Made by a program: the position numbers and the translations under genes
Part shown: one piece after another, positions 35,924-45,746 of the stretch
Position numbering within the stretch: position 1 is the first letter of the stretch
How the letters are laid out: every line of letters starts with the position of its first letter
Origin: an uncultured SAR86 cluster bacterium
GTDB taxonomy: Bacteria; Pseudomonadota; Gammaproteobacteria; Magnimaribacterales; D2472
DNA length: 64,000 nucleotides
Assembly (NCBI GenBank): GCA_902520725.1
Contig: CABYPB010000001.1
Location: forward strand, 56,111-120,110
Reading direction: 5' to 3'
The notes under the pieces: model-generated
The model's database searches: none
The model's input: only the letters and a program-made list of their open reading frames with translations
Told to the model about the DNA's origin: nothing

Positions 35924-36784
35924 TTAAGAGTTACTCATTGCATCTAATATTTCTAGTAACAAGTTGATAATATCCAAATAAAGTATAAAGGCCATATCCA
36001 GAGCGGTTTCCCAATTATTTGATGAAGATAAGCCTGATTGTTTCTTAATATAGTTAAAATCATAAAGTAAAAATAATGAAAAAAGGAAGGACCCAAAAAT
36101 TGCTGCAGCTCTTGTTGTAGCTCTACTAATTTCCATAAAAAAACGGGCGAAATTGAATATTAAAAGAGCTAACAAAGAAAAAAACAGCGAAATTGCAAAT
36201 AAGGTACTATCTGCAAAAGAAATAAAGTCTCCATAACCTATGAAGCCAGTTAAAATAGTAACTATAAGAACTATTTTCATTGCAGTAAATCCGTCATTTT
36301 CATCCATTTCTAGCATAATCCACGCTAATAATGGTCCAAAACTTAAACTGCATAAAGTAAAAAGAGTCATTCCAACCCAAACATTAACATCGATAAATGA
36401 TGTTAATATTGATGTGCCAAACAAAGTACAAAACCAAAAAATCATTAATCCAACAATGAACTTACTTCCTTCAACTTGATGAAAATAACCATCTTTAAGT
36501 AGTTTGATTACCTCATCTTGATTATTAGCTTGTTCATGAAGATTGGTATCCTTGTCTATGTTCTTATACATTGGTTTTGGAAAAGTTTCTTTTATTTGAA
36601 TATAAGGAATTAGGTTAAGCTGATTCTTCATATTTACAGAGCCTCTGAAAGATGTCCCAAACAAAGTCGTGTTGTTCTCATATGCTAGCCTTGCCTGTTT
36701 TAAAGTGTAGAAACACATTATCAAAATGATGCCTAATTGAGCTGAGAGTATTATGAGAGTTTTAAAAAGTAATGAAGTTTCCAT
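35924..36784 (-). CDS. Bax inhibitor-1 (TMBIM/YccA) family membrane protein
   Basis: Seven-TM pattern; STLFAISLFFSLLALLIFNFARFF, FGSFLFSLFLLYDFNYI, ALDMAFILYLDIINLLLEIL. Confidence 0.82.
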   Translation of the reverse strand: METSLLFKTLIILSAQLGIILIMCFYTLKQARLAYENNTTLFGTSFRGSVNMKNQLNLIPYIQIKETFPKPMYKNIDKDTNLHEQANNQDEVIKLLKDGYFHQVEGSKFIVGLMIFWFCTLFGTSILTSFIDVNVWVGMTLFTLCSLSFGPLLAWIMLEMDENDGFTAMKIVLIVTILTGFIGYGDFISFADSTLFAISLFFSLLALLIFNFARFFMEISRATTRAAAIFGSFLFSLFLLYDFNYIKKQSGLSSSNNWETALDMAFILYLDIINLLLEILDAMSNS

Positions 36785-36827
36785 CTATTTAATGATACTA
36801 AAAAAATATGTTTTATTAAAATACAAT

Positions 36828-37331
36828 TTATTTTTGGAAATATGCAACAGAATGATCTATGAAATCATGCTTACCCACTTGTGAAAAACCAAAGTCTTCA
36901 TGGAATTTTATAGAAATATCATTTAGAGGAATTGTATTTACTTCGCAACATAAAGGTATAGTTTCAGCATTAGCTTGAATTTCAATCATTGAATACAGAT
37001 TTTTTGCTATGCCCTTTCTTCTGTATGTATCTTTGATTGCAATTCTATCTACATATAAAAACTTTTTTTCTTTTTTACTGAAGAATTTATAGTTCTCAGA
37101 ATGATAATAAGAGTTCTCTCTAAAACAAATCATAAATGCAATAATTTCGTCTTTAATAGAAATGTAGTAATTATTTGAACTTTGTCTGGCTAAATTCTGA
37201 AGTTCCTTAATTGAGGCTAAGTTGCCGACTTCTGGAGTATTATCTTGATTAAGGGCCAGAATTTCTGATAATAAAGCTTGATCAGTAGAACTAGAAAATT
37301 CTTTTACACTATATCTAAATTTGTTCTTCAC
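36828..37331 (-). CDS. GNAT family N-acetyltransferase
   Basis: YVDRIAIKDTYRRKGIAKNLYSMIE..A...IPLCCEVNTIPLNDISIKFHEDFGFSQVG. Confidence 0.88.
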   Translation of the reverse strand: MKNKFRYSVKEFSSSTDQALLSEILALNQDNTPEVGNLASIKELQNLARQSSNNYYISIKDEIIAFMICFRENSYYHSENYKFFSKKEKKFLYVDRIAIKDTYRRKGIAKNLYSMIEIQANAETIPLCCEVNTIPLNDISIKFHEDFGFSQVGKHDFIDHSVAYFQK

Positions 37332-37344
37332 AAAGGGGTATATA

Positions 37345-38034
37345 TTAGCCGCTAGTGTATTCCTTCATAGCCTCATTAATTTTAGACATTGGTTCTGCAA
37401 TAAAAAGTTCTTTTGTGATGCTATAACTGGGATGCCCCATGGTTTGAAGATCCTTTGCCTTTTCTTTTGCAGCTTTCATTAAATCTTCTTGATTTACAAC
37501 CTCGTCAATCAGTCCAGCATGTATTGCCTGTTCTAAGGTATACATTTCTGCTCCAAGAACAGCTCTATATTTATGAGAATTGTTAACTCTAAATTTAATT
37601 AACTCTAGAATTGGTGTTGGAATTACCATATTAGTTCTCATTTCATTTGCTCCAAGCATGAAGTCACCTTTTACTCCTATCCTATAATCACAGCAGCATA
37701 GTAAAAAAGTTCCCAATGCTATTCCATGTCCTGAACAGGCTGCGATAACCGGTCTTGGAAAAGAAAATATTCTTGCCAACAATTTGAAAGCATTTTTGGA
37801 CATCTCCATAATCTTATCCACATCTCCACTTTGAATAGTTTTTAAATCCAGCCCTGCAGAAAACATGCCTTCTTTTCCAGTTATTATTAGGCATCCTTTT
37901 TCTGTTTCAACTTGATCTAAACATTCGTTTACTTGTTTTGACATCTCTGCTGAAAAAACATTAGCTTTTCCATCATCTAATATTAGTATTGATATATCTT
38001 CTTCCTGCTTAAGAGTGGCTATTTTTTCTGACAT
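37345..38034 (-). CDS. enoyl-CoA hydratase/isomerase family protein
   Basis: ILILDDGKANVFSAEMS, ITGKEGMFSAGLDLKTI, AACSGHGIALGTFLLCCCDYRIG. Confidence 0.88.
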   Translation of the reverse strand: MSEKIATLKQEEDISILILDDGKANVFSAEMSKQVNECLDQVETEKGCLIITGKEGMFSAGLDLKTIQSGDVDKIMEMSKNAFKLLARIFSFPRPVIAACSGHGIALGTFLLCCCDYRIGVKGDFMLGANEMRTNMVIPTPILELIKFRVNNSHKYRAVLGAEMYTLEQAIHAGLIDEVVNQEDLMKAAKEKAKDLQTMGHPSYSITKELFIAEPMSKINEAMKEYTSG

Positions 38035-38069
38035 AATAGTTAGTAATTGTTTAAAAAATAAATTTTATC

Positions 38070-39917
38070 ATGATTAAAAAAATACTTAAGTCAGTTTCAA
38101 AACTTTTATATGTAACTTCAAGGCTTTTGCTTATAGTTCTTGGGATTGCATCTTTGTACCTTGCAAACTTATTTCTTATGAAGCCTGTTTCAATCGATCA
38201 CTTTTTAGGCAAAGAGCTTGCTCTTGGGCTTATTGATTCACCTGAAGCATTAACATACATAGGTTTGTTTGATAGCTTTGATTGGATCACTGGGCATAAT
38301 TCGAGACTATCAATACCAAAGGAAGGAGATAACGAGAAAAGTGTTAAGGAGCTTGAGAAATCAATAAAGACTTTATACAAGTATAAGGACTCTAGACTAT
38401 CCGATATTCAAAAAAGTACAAAAAAAATTGCCATATTTGATTTTGAAAATAACTTGAGACAATTAAAAGAATTTCCACATCACGATTATCCATTAAATCA
38501 AATTGGTGGAATCCATTTGAATACCATTGAATTTATGAGTGACATGCACCCTGTTAGAAACGTACCCGAAGCACAAGGTTTCATTGATAGAGTGAATTTA
38601 ATAAAGGAGGTTTATTTAGGCACTCTTTTTGAATTAGAAAAGCAAGCTAATGCAGGCATCTTTCCACCTGAGTTTGTTTATGGACATGTTATTGGACAGC
38701 TTGATAAATTTATTAACTATAGTTATGAGGAACATCCTCTATTTACTCAATTTATGAAAAAAGTGCGAGACCTCAATCTTGACAGTGAACAAGAAGATTA
38801 TTTTGAGGAAGCTATAAAAAGGGGAATAGATGAAAGTGTTACACCTGGTTTTATTCTGCTTAAAGAATTTATGGTTAAAACACAAATTAACGCTAATAAG
38901 AATCATGGCATATGGTCGCAACCTAACGGTGATGAATACTACAAACTTAGAATAAGATCTTATACAACCACTAATTATTCACCTCAAGAAATTCATCAAA
39001 TGGGTCTTGATGAAGTAGAAAGAATTTCAACTAGGATGAAAGAAATTCTAACTATGCTTGGATATGATAAAGATAAAAGTGTTGGTGAGTTAATGAATCA
39101 ACTCAATGAAAGTTCTGAATTTTTATATGCTGACACTCCAGATAGGAAAGACATTATTGTTAATGATTATACTGAAATGGTGGAAGAAGCTATTGATGTT
39201 ATGACAGATTATTTTCATACAATGCCAAAGGCTGATGTAATTGTAAAAGCTGTACCAGAATACTCAGAACAAACTGCAGCAGGAGGTTACTATCAAGCTC
39301 CAGCGTTAGATGGAAGCAGGCCTGGGGTATTTTATGCAAATCTATATGACATAAAACAAACACCTACTTACAGCATGAGAACTCTTGCTTATCATGAGGC
39401 AACGCCTGGTCATCACCATCAGATTGCTCATTCGTTAGAAAACAAAGATCTCACTATGTATAGAAGATTTGGATACAGAACGTCAGCCTTCTCAGAAGGT
39501 TGGGCTCTCTATGCTGAGCGGCTTGCTCTCGAAGTTGGCCTTGCAGAAAATCCATATGATGAACTTGGCATTTTACAAAGTGAAATATTTAGAGCTGTTA
39601 GATTGGTTGTAGATACTGGTATGCATTACAAAAGATGGACGAGAGAAGAAGCAATGGAATATATGAAATCTATGACAGGCATGTCAGATACTGAAGTAAA
39701 AGTAGAGATAGAAAGATATATTGTTTGGCCAGGTCAGGCTCTTAGCTATAAGGTGGGAATGATAAAAATCTTAGAACTAAGAGAAAAGGCTATGGAAGAA
39801 TTAGGAGATAAATTCAATATCAAAGATTTTCATTCTGCCGTTCTTGATCATGGTAATCCTCCACTATTTATAGTAGAAGAAATGGTTGAAAATATGATAG
39901 ATGTAGCTCTAAATTAG
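38070..39917 (+). CDS. DUF885 family protein (membrane-anchored)
   Basis: N-terminal TM; Y...EVERI...M, GGYYQAPALDGSRPGVFYANLYD, LAYHEATPGHHHQIAHS, SAFSEGWALYAERLALEVG, PGQALSYKVGMIKILELRE. Confidence 0.92.
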   Translation: MIKKILKSVSKLLYVTSRLLLIVLGIASLYLANLFLMKPVSIDHFLGKELALGLIDSPEALTYIGLFDSFDWITGHNSRLSIPKEGDNEKSVKELEKSIKTLYKYKDSRLSDIQKSTKKIAIFDFENNLRQLKEFPHHDYPLNQIGGIHLNTIEFMSDMHPVRNVPEAQGFIDRVNLIKEVYLGTLFELEKQANAGIFPPEFVYGHVIGQLDKFINYSYEEHPLFTQFMKKVRDLNLDSEQEDYFEEAIKRGIDESVTPGFILLKEFMVKTQINANKNHGIWSQPNGDEYYKLRIRSYTTTNYSPQEIHQMGLDEVERISTRMKEILTMLGYDKDKSVGELMNQLNESSEFLYADTPDRKDIIVNDYTEMVEEAIDVMTDYFHTMPKADVIVKAVPEYSEQTAAGGYYQAPALDGSRPGVFYANLYDIKQTPTYSMRTLAYHEATPGHHHQIAHSLENKDLTMYRRFGYRTSAFSEGWALYAERLALEVGLAENPYDELGILQSEIFRAVRLVVDTGMHYKRWTREEAMEYMKSMTGMSDTEVKVEIERYIVWPGQALSYKVGMIKILELREKAMEELGDKFNIKDFHSAVLDHGNPPLFIVEEMVENMIDVALN

Positions 39918-40519
39918 TAGTTCTCTGGATGTTTTGGAGTAAAGGCTTTGTAATAATTTTTTAGATACGCTATATCTTTTTGATTATCACCAGAAGGTTT
40001 AAATATTTTACCCAATAAAATTTCCTTTTTTGCAAAATCAATAGACGCTGGAACTATTTTTGTATTCAATTCATTTGCGATTCTTAAAAATCCTGTTTTC
40101 CACTCTTTTACCTTTGATCTAGTTCCTTCTGGCGCCATACCAATTAATGTTCCATTGATCTCTCTAATCTGATCTATTGCATCTTGGATGATTCCACCTG
40201 GCTTCGTTCGATCGACTGGAATACCGCCCATATATCGCATAAAAGCTCCTAAACCAAAATATTTAAATACAGTATGTTTACCGATGAAAGTAATTTTTGC
40301 ATCAAGACCCGCTATGGTAGCAACACCTAAAATACCATCCCAGTTAGAAGTATGAGGAGCAACAATTACCACGAGCTTTTGGCCAGCATACTCATCTGAT
40401 ATGCCTCCATTTACTTTCCATCCAAGAAAGGACAGCACAGTTCTTCCAAGCCATTGCAAGGCCTTAGGTCTATTGGCTCTAAAACTCTTTGGAATTTGAT
40501 TGGTAGATACGCTTGGCAT
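39914..40519 (-). CDS. 1-acyl-sn-glycerol-3-phosphate acyltransferase-like protein
   Basis: VVIVAPHTSNWDGILG (HTSNWD), YMGGIPVDRTKPGG, GMAPEGTRSKVKEWKTGFLRIANEL. Start moved to ATG 40519 (MPSVSTNQ). Confidence 0.9.
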   Translation of the reverse strand: MPSVSTNQIPKSFRANRPKALQWLGRTVLSFLGWKVNGGISDEYAGQKLVVIVAPHTSNWDGILGVATIAGLDAKITFIGKHTVFKYFGLGAFMRYMGGIPVDRTKPGGIIQDAIDQIREINGTLIGMAPEGTRSKVKEWKTGFLRIANELNTKIVPASIDFAKKEILLGKIFKPSGDNQKDIAYLKNYYKAFTPKHPENY

Positions 40520-41214
40520 TATGAGTTTTTGTTTAAATTGTCTTTTATCGAGTATGGAACATACAGTAAGTAGCAAACAATAACAGCAAGAATATAAACG
40601 TCAATCATATGATAAGGTGCATCGCGCATAAGATCAGTTACATTAAATCCTGGTGGTTTTTCGATTACGAACCAATAATTTGCAGGTGGTCCTAACAAGA
40701 AATTTATAGGATACATAAGTAATAACAAGACTGTTAAAGCTCCTAATACTCTATGCACATCTCTAAGTAGAGGCCTTTGATGGTCAACAATCATTGCATA
40801 AGTCACACCCAGAAGAATCATGGAGTGTCCTATCATATGTCTTATATAATCAATGTGAGGAAATGAATACAAAACATCGGGAGTAAGTATCGCCATTCCT
40901 GCACCAGAAATTCCAGCAAAAAAAGCAAATAGGAAAAATTCTTTCCTTTTTGTAACAAAATATAAAATGATAGATGCAGAAGAAAAGTCACACAGATGAA
41001 GTGGTAGACCAAGTTTCCAATTACCCGCTCCATAACCTTCCCTAAAAAAATCCATCCCCTGGTTGGTAAAAATCAATAAAGTAATAACTATAAGAAGTAT
41101 ATTTTTAATTAAATCACTCTTATCCACAAATAATCGAGGTAAAAAAACTATTACAGCAATACAAATAATTGTAAACATGATATGAGAACTACTAGATAGA
41201 CTGAAGTCAATCAT
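40519..41214 (-). CDS. TIGR02206 family (YwaF-like) membrane protein
   Basis: LPLHLCDFSSASIILYFVTKRKEFFLFAFFAGISGAGMAILTPDVLYSFPHIDYIRHMIGHSMILLGVTYAM, NFLLGPPANYWFVIEKPPG. Confidence 0.88.
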   Translation of the reverse strand: MIDFSLSSSSHIMFTIICIAVIVFLPRLFVDKSDLIKNILLIVITLLIFTNQGMDFFREGYGAGNWKLGLPLHLCDFSSASIILYFVTKRKEFFLFAFFAGISGAGMAILTPDVLYSFPHIDYIRHMIGHSMILLGVTYAMIVDHQRPLLRDVHRVLGALTVLLLLMYPINFLLGPPANYWFVIEKPPGFNVTDLMRDAPYHMIDVYILAVIVCYLLYVPYSIKDNLNKNS

Positions 41215-41226
41215 TTGGCTGAAGTT

Positions 41227-41718
41227 CTAGGGTGACTCTGGTAAATTTTCGTAATTTAGTTCTTCGTATGGATTCTGAATACCTATTGCATCAGGATGAA
41301 CAACTGATATATCAATGTCACTTCCATAATCCCCTGCAAAAAACCCTGCAAAGGTTCCTCGTGGAGCTATATAAATTGTTGCAAACCTTCCTGATTTGGC
41401 ATAAACAAGAGTTACCTCTTCGCCAACCTTTGAAGAAATTAACTGCCATCCAGTCGTTAGAGTTTCAGTCCCATAAAAAATAAGATTTTCAGCCGGGCTA
41501 TAGCCAGATGTTAAAATAATTCTTCCAGAAATTGCTTCACCTGTTCCGAGCAAGACTGTTGGTGCTTTAACAATTTGTGCATCTTCAGGCAAAGGAAGAT
41601 CCTCTAATAAATACGCAATAACTTTTCTTTGATTCGCTTGATACTCATCAGTTACAAGAGCGCAACCAGAAAAGAATATTAGCAAAATAAATATTGAAGA
41701 AAGTGTCTTAGTATTCAT
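41227..41718 (-). CDS. uncharacterised lipoprotein
   Basis: LIFFSGCALVTDEY lipobox; ATIYIAPRGTF-type C-terminal region. Confidence 0.65.
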   Translation of the reverse strand: MNTKTLSSIFILLIFFSGCALVTDEYQANQRKVIAYLLEDLPLPEDAQIVKAPTVLLGTGEAISGRIILTSGYSPAENLIFYGTETLTTGWQLISSKVGEEVTLVYAKSGRFATIYIAPRGTFAGFFAGDYGSDIDISVVHPDAIGIQNPYEELNYENLPESP

Positions 41719-41752
41719 ATATATTTCTCATTAATTAATAAAGATTAGTATG

Positions 41753-42769
41753 TTAAGCATATACCTGACCAAATTTATTTTCAATAAAATCCTTCCAAGA
41801 TAAGGATTCTTGTTTAACAAAACCTTTATTAGAAATTTTTCCATCTAAATACATCTTTAATACACTACAAACACCAGATGCCGTAGTTAATTGAATTGCG
41901 CTATAGTTTTCATCGCCATAAATCTTTCGAAGATATGTTTGCTCTTGAAGAACTCCGTCAATTAATCCAATAACTTTTACAAAAAATATGATTACATCAT
42001 TTTTTGTTCTGGGAACTTCTTTATCAAATAATTTTTCGAGAACTTCTTTATTCTTTTTAAGATGAAGGTCATTGAATAAAAATTTCATGTGATTGAGATG
42101 GCCTGGATACCTAATTGTTTTATAAGAAAGTGTTTCAACTTTATTTTCATAGGTCTCGCACATAGTTGCGCAACCACCGCTTGTATTGAATGCTTCAAAG
42201 CTTTCACCATCGATTACAATTTTTTCAGCTCCCTCCAGAGGCATTACTTTAATTGCCTTGCTTTCATATATTGCATCAGCTTCATTGCAATATTCATTTA
42301 TTAGTCCATTGGTAGACCAGCTAAGATAATAACTCATTTCGTTTGTTGTGAATCTTGGTAAAGCACCAACTCTCATCATTACCTCGTTAACACTATCAAA
42401 ATGTTCCATCATTCCAGCAGCGCATATATTAATTGCTCCTGGTGCTAATCCACATTGAGGCATTAGAATATTTGATGATTCAAGAGACTGAATAAATTCA
42501 GTCGTTTCAACATCTTCGGTCAAATCAAAATATCCTATGCCTTTTTCTGATGCCACTTTTGCAATATTTTTATTTACTGCAAATGGTCCTGCTGATATAA
42601 CAGCATCAATACCCTCAAGAAAATCATTTACTTGAGAAATATCTGATGCATCAAAACCATCAGTTATATCACCTTGTCTTATTTCATAGTCATCTTTCAA
42701 TAATTTTTTTAAAGCCCATCCAATATTCCCACTACCAACAATTCCTATTTTAGCTTTCATCAAATTCAA
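41753..42769 (-). CDS. saccharopine dehydrogenase family protein
   Basis: KIGIVGSGNIGWALKKLL, AVISAGPFAVNKNIAKVASEKGIGYFDLTEDV, MPQCGLAPGAINICAAGM, TLSYKTIRYPGHLNHMKFL; overlaps ALDH gene. Confidence 0.88.
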   Translation of the reverse strand: MNLMKAKIGIVGSGNIGWALKKLLKDDYEIRQGDITDGFDASDISQVNDFLEGIDAVISAGPFAVNKNIAKVASEKGIGYFDLTEDVETTEFIQSLESSNILMPQCGLAPGAINICAAGMMEHFDSVNEVMMRVGALPRFTTNEMSYYLSWSTNGLINEYCNEADAIYESKAIKVMPLEGAEKIVIDGESFEAFNTSGGCATMCETYENKVETLSYKTIRYPGHLNHMKFLFNDLHLKKNKEVLEKLFDKEVPRTKNDVIIFFVKVIGLIDGVLQEQTYLRKIYGDENYSAIQLTTASGVCSVLKMYLDGKISNKGFVKQESLSWKDFIENKFGQVYA

Positions 42770-44120
42770 CTCCTTGAGCTAGAGGTAGGTCTTCGCCATA
42801 ATTTACAGTTGCAGTTACTCTTCTCATATAATTTTTCCATGCATCAGAGCCAGACTCTCTTCCTCCTCCAGTATCTTTCTCACCTCCAAATGCTCCCCCA
42901 ATCTCAGCACCACTTGTACCAATGTTTACATTAGCAATTCCACAATCACTTCCTTCTTCACTCAAAAATAATTCTGACTCTCTAATATCATTAGTAAAAA
43001 TCGAGCTACTTAATCCCTGCGCTACATCATTTTGCATATGGATTGCATCTTTAATATCTTCATAGTCTTTTACATATAAGATTGGTGCAAAGGTTTCTGT
43101 AAGCATTTCATCTTCTATATTTTTAACAAGAACTAAGGCAGGTTTTACATAAAATTCCGAAGGATCTTCTATTTCTAGCCTTTCACCGCCAATAACTTCA
43201 ACGCCTTTATCCTTTAGAGAATCTAAGATTTTCTGCATTGAGTTAAAACTGTTTTCAGAAATTAAAGGCCCAATTTGAGTATCATCTTTTGATGGACAGC
43301 CTATAACTAAATCATCAAAACAATTTTTCAGCCTTTCGACACAGTCCTTGTAAATATCTTTATGAACAAATAGCCTTCTAAGAGATGTGCATCTTTGACC
43401 AGCCGTGCCGCATGCAGAAAAAGCTATGCCTTTAATAGTTAAATCCAAATTCGCTGAAGGAGATACAATTGCTGCATTGTTGCCTCCTAGCTCTAGTAAA
43501 AGTTTTCCAAGCCTAGCTGAAACAATTGGAGCTAACTCTTTACCCATCTTAGTGCTTCCTGTAGCAGAAACAAGGACTATTCTTTTATCTTTGCAAATGG
43601 AAACAGCTTCTTCATTACCACCTTCTAAAATCAATATTAAATCTGCGAACTCACTGCTAACTTTATCCCAAGCTTGTTTTATGCCTTTAGCACATTCATT
43701 GGAGTGAGGGCTTGGTTTCCAAATAATACTATTTCCACAAACAGCTGCTAAGCAGAAATTCCAGGCAAATACAGCCATCGGAAAGTTAAAAGCAGTTATG
43801 CACCCCACAACTCCAAGTGGATGCCATAATTCTTGGAGTCTGTGATTTGGTCTTTCGCTTGGCATAGTTAAACCATATAACTGTCTGCTTAAACCGACTG
43901 CAAAATCACACATGTCTATAGCCTCTTGTACTTCACCTAAAGACTCAGTTTTTATTTTTCTAGCTTCTTTAGTTATAGTTTTGGCTAGAGATTCTTTTTG
44001 TGATCTGAGTTCTTCTCCAAACTGTCTAATCATCTCTCCTCTTTGAGGAGCAGGGATATTTCTCCACTTCTTAGAGATATCTTTAGATTTAGTCACGATT
44101 GTTTCAAAATTATTTATCAT
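42750..44120 (-). CDS. aldehyde dehydrogenase, ALDH7/alpha-aminoadipic semialdehyde dehydrogenase-like
   Basis: LQELWHPLGVVGCITAFNFPMAVFAWNFCLAAVCGNSIIWKPSP, LLELGGNNAAIVSPSANL, CGTAGQRCTSLRRLFVHKDIY, NIGTSGAEIGGAFGGEKDTGGGRESGSDAWKNYMRR. Confidence 0.92.
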   Translation of the reverse strand: MINNFETIVTKSKDISKKWRNIPAPQRGEMIRQFGEELRSQKESLAKTITKEARKIKTESLGEVQEAIDMCDFAVGLSRQLYGLTMPSERPNHRLQELWHPLGVVGCITAFNFPMAVFAWNFCLAAVCGNSIIWKPSPHSNECAKGIKQAWDKVSSEFADLILILEGGNEEAVSICKDKRIVLVSATGSTKMGKELAPIVSARLGKLLLELGGNNAAIVSPSANLDLTIKGIAFSACGTAGQRCTSLRRLFVHKDIYKDCVERLKNCFDDLVIGCPSKDDTQIGPLISENSFNSMQKILDSLKDKGVEVIGGERLEIEDPSEFYVKPALVLVKNIEDEMLTETFAPILYVKDYEDIKDAIHMQNDVAQGLSSSIFTNDIRESELFLSEEGSDCGIANVNIGTSGAEIGGAFGGEKDTGGGRESGSDAWKNYMRRVTATVNYGEDLPLAQGVEFDES

Positions 44121-44271
44121 TATGCAACCCTCCCTTAATTAAAAAGATTTTATATTTTGCTAAGACTGCATAAATTACTAGGTTATAAATAACTAATAGA
44201 TAAATGCCTGATATGATTCCAGCAGTTCCAACAATAGTGTGGAACCATCCAATTAATGAAATTCCAATCAT
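44110..44271 (-). CDS. small membrane protein (53 aa) overlapping the ALDH start
   Basis: Hand-read ORF: MIGISLIGWFHTIVGTAGIISGIYLLVIYNLVIYAVLAKYKIFLIKGGLHNDK*; not in the supplied track. Confidence 0.5.
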   Translation of the reverse strand: MIGISLIGWFHTIVGTAGIISGIYLLVIYNLVIYAVLAKYKIFLIKGGLHNDK

Positions 44272-44304
44272 CTATAGCCCCCTATGTACGTAATGTTTAT
44301 TTTA

Positions 44305-45093
44305 CTACACTTGGTCTAAAAGATATTCCAATAAGATACTAATCTTAGTATTACCACCAAAATAATCTGATTCATCCTCATCTAATTGCTCAAGACTATT
44401 TATAAGGTTTTGTTTTTGCTTTGTATGATTAAAAATTTCTTTTAAAGGCTGAAATAAAACATTAATTGTAAAAAGCGAGTAATCTTCATGATATCTACAG
44501 ATTGTCTCTTTTTCAGATCTTATAAACCATTCTGAAGGATTCGTCTTAAGTGACTCTTCTTCCTTTAAATGGAATCTTTTTGTATCGCCATGTATTAACC
44601 AATTTTGTCTAGCAAAAGGTTTCATTATTGGCGCCTGTCGAATGAATGTTGAAATTTTATCTCCTATTTTCTTATCCAATGAAACTACAGGATCATGAAT
44701 TTCTTTTAGGGGCCTGCCAATCTTTGTTCTCACATCCCAATAACTTGGAGAGCATATGCTTGCAGCAATGAGCCTCTGATCATTACTGGACTCCATTACA
44801 CATAAATCGTCTTGAATATTTAAGCTTAGCTCAGCTATTAAATCAGGATATTTCGTATCTCTGATTCCAAAGATATCTCCTAAACATTTTTGAGCATTTA
44901 AAGAATATCGTGTTGTTGCGATAACTTTGTTGTAATTAGACTCCAAGAGATCTTTTTTATGACCGTATAGAGCATCGTTTGGTTTTCTGTTTAACCATTT
45001 TTCATGTTCGATTGGCTTTAAGCCGAGTCGATACTTCTGCTTACCATCTCCCCATGGAGGGTCTTCCCAAAAATCAGTATTAATCAAGGACAT
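44305..45093 (-). CDS. DUF3445 family (heme-dependent oxidative N-demethylase-like)
   Basis: KYRLGLKPIEHEKWLN, VMESSNDQRLIAASICSPSYWDVRTKIGRPLKEIHDPVV, NWLIHGDTKRFHL, WFIRSEKETICRYHEDYSLFTINV. Confidence 0.85.
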   Translation of the reverse strand: MSLINTDFWEDPPWGDGKQKYRLGLKPIEHEKWLNRKPNDALYGHKKDLLESNYNKVIATTRYSLNAQKCLGDIFGIRDTKYPDLIAELSLNIQDDLCVMESSNDQRLIAASICSPSYWDVRTKIGRPLKEIHDPVVSLDKKIGDKISTFIRQAPIMKPFARQNWLIHGDTKRFHLKEEESLKTNPSEWFIRSEKETICRYHEDYSLFTINVLFQPLKEIFNHTKQKQNLINSLEQLDEDESDYFGGNTKISILLEYLLDQV

Positions 45094-45118
45094 TTAAGAA
45101 TTTAATAAAACAGATATT

Positions 45119-45424
45119 TTAAAAAATTTTATGTTTACCCTGCAAGATTTCAAAATACATTTTATGGTCTCCAATGAAGCTATAAAAAGGATATTTGAAT
45201 GTGGCTGGCTTGTTTTTCTCAATAAAAAAATGCCCTACCCATGCAAAAGCATAGCCTGACAATAAGGCAAATAGAATATTAATAAAATTAAAAGTTAAGA
45301 AGAATTGAATCAAAAAGATGATTCCAATACTTGTGCCTATAAAATGCATAAGCTTTGTATATTTATTATCGTGTTCAGATAAATAATAGGGGTAAAATTC
45401 TTTAAAAGTCTTATATCTTTCCAT
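45119..45424 (-). CDS. DUF962 / Mpo1-like membrane protein
   Basis: FKEFYPYYLSEHDNKYTKLMHFIGTSIGIIF...AFAWVGHFFIEKNKPATFKYPFYSFIGDHKMYFEIL. Confidence 0.92.
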   Translation of the reverse strand: MERYKTFKEFYPYYLSEHDNKYTKLMHFIGTSIGIIFLIQFFLTFNFINILFALLSGYAFAWVGHFFIEKNKPATFKYPFYSFIGDHKMYFEILQGKHKIF

Positions 45425-45428
45425 ATCT

Positions 45429-45740
45429 CTATTTCCTTGACGGCAGTCCGCTCACTCTGGTCAAAGTTGTAGTAACGCTTGCTCTTCTATGTTCTGAAAG
45501 CTCTTGATACTCTGGATCTGCATACCATTCGTCAGCATGCTTTGCAGATGGAAAGCTAAATAAAATTATTCTGCCCTCCATTGGTTTGTCCCCTTCGACA
45601 TTTATGATGTTGTCATCAAAAGTGATGAATTCACCACTATGTTTTTTTAATATTGGGAAGAAGCCTTTTTCGTATTCTCTATATCTATCAGCATCATGTA
45701 TCTGCAGATTTGCTATTAAATAAACTTTGAGTTCTTCCAT
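45429..45740 (-). CDS. DUF1330 family protein
   Basis: VYLIANLQIHDADRYREYEKGFFPILKKHSGEFITFDD...EGRIILFSFPSAKHADEWYADPEYQELSEHR. Confidence 0.92.
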   Translation of the reverse strand: MEELKVYLIANLQIHDADRYREYEKGFFPILKKHSGEFITFDDNIINVEGDKPMEGRIILFSFPSAKHADEWYADPEYQELSEHRRASVTTTLTRVSGLPSRK

Positions 45741-45746
45741 TATTAT

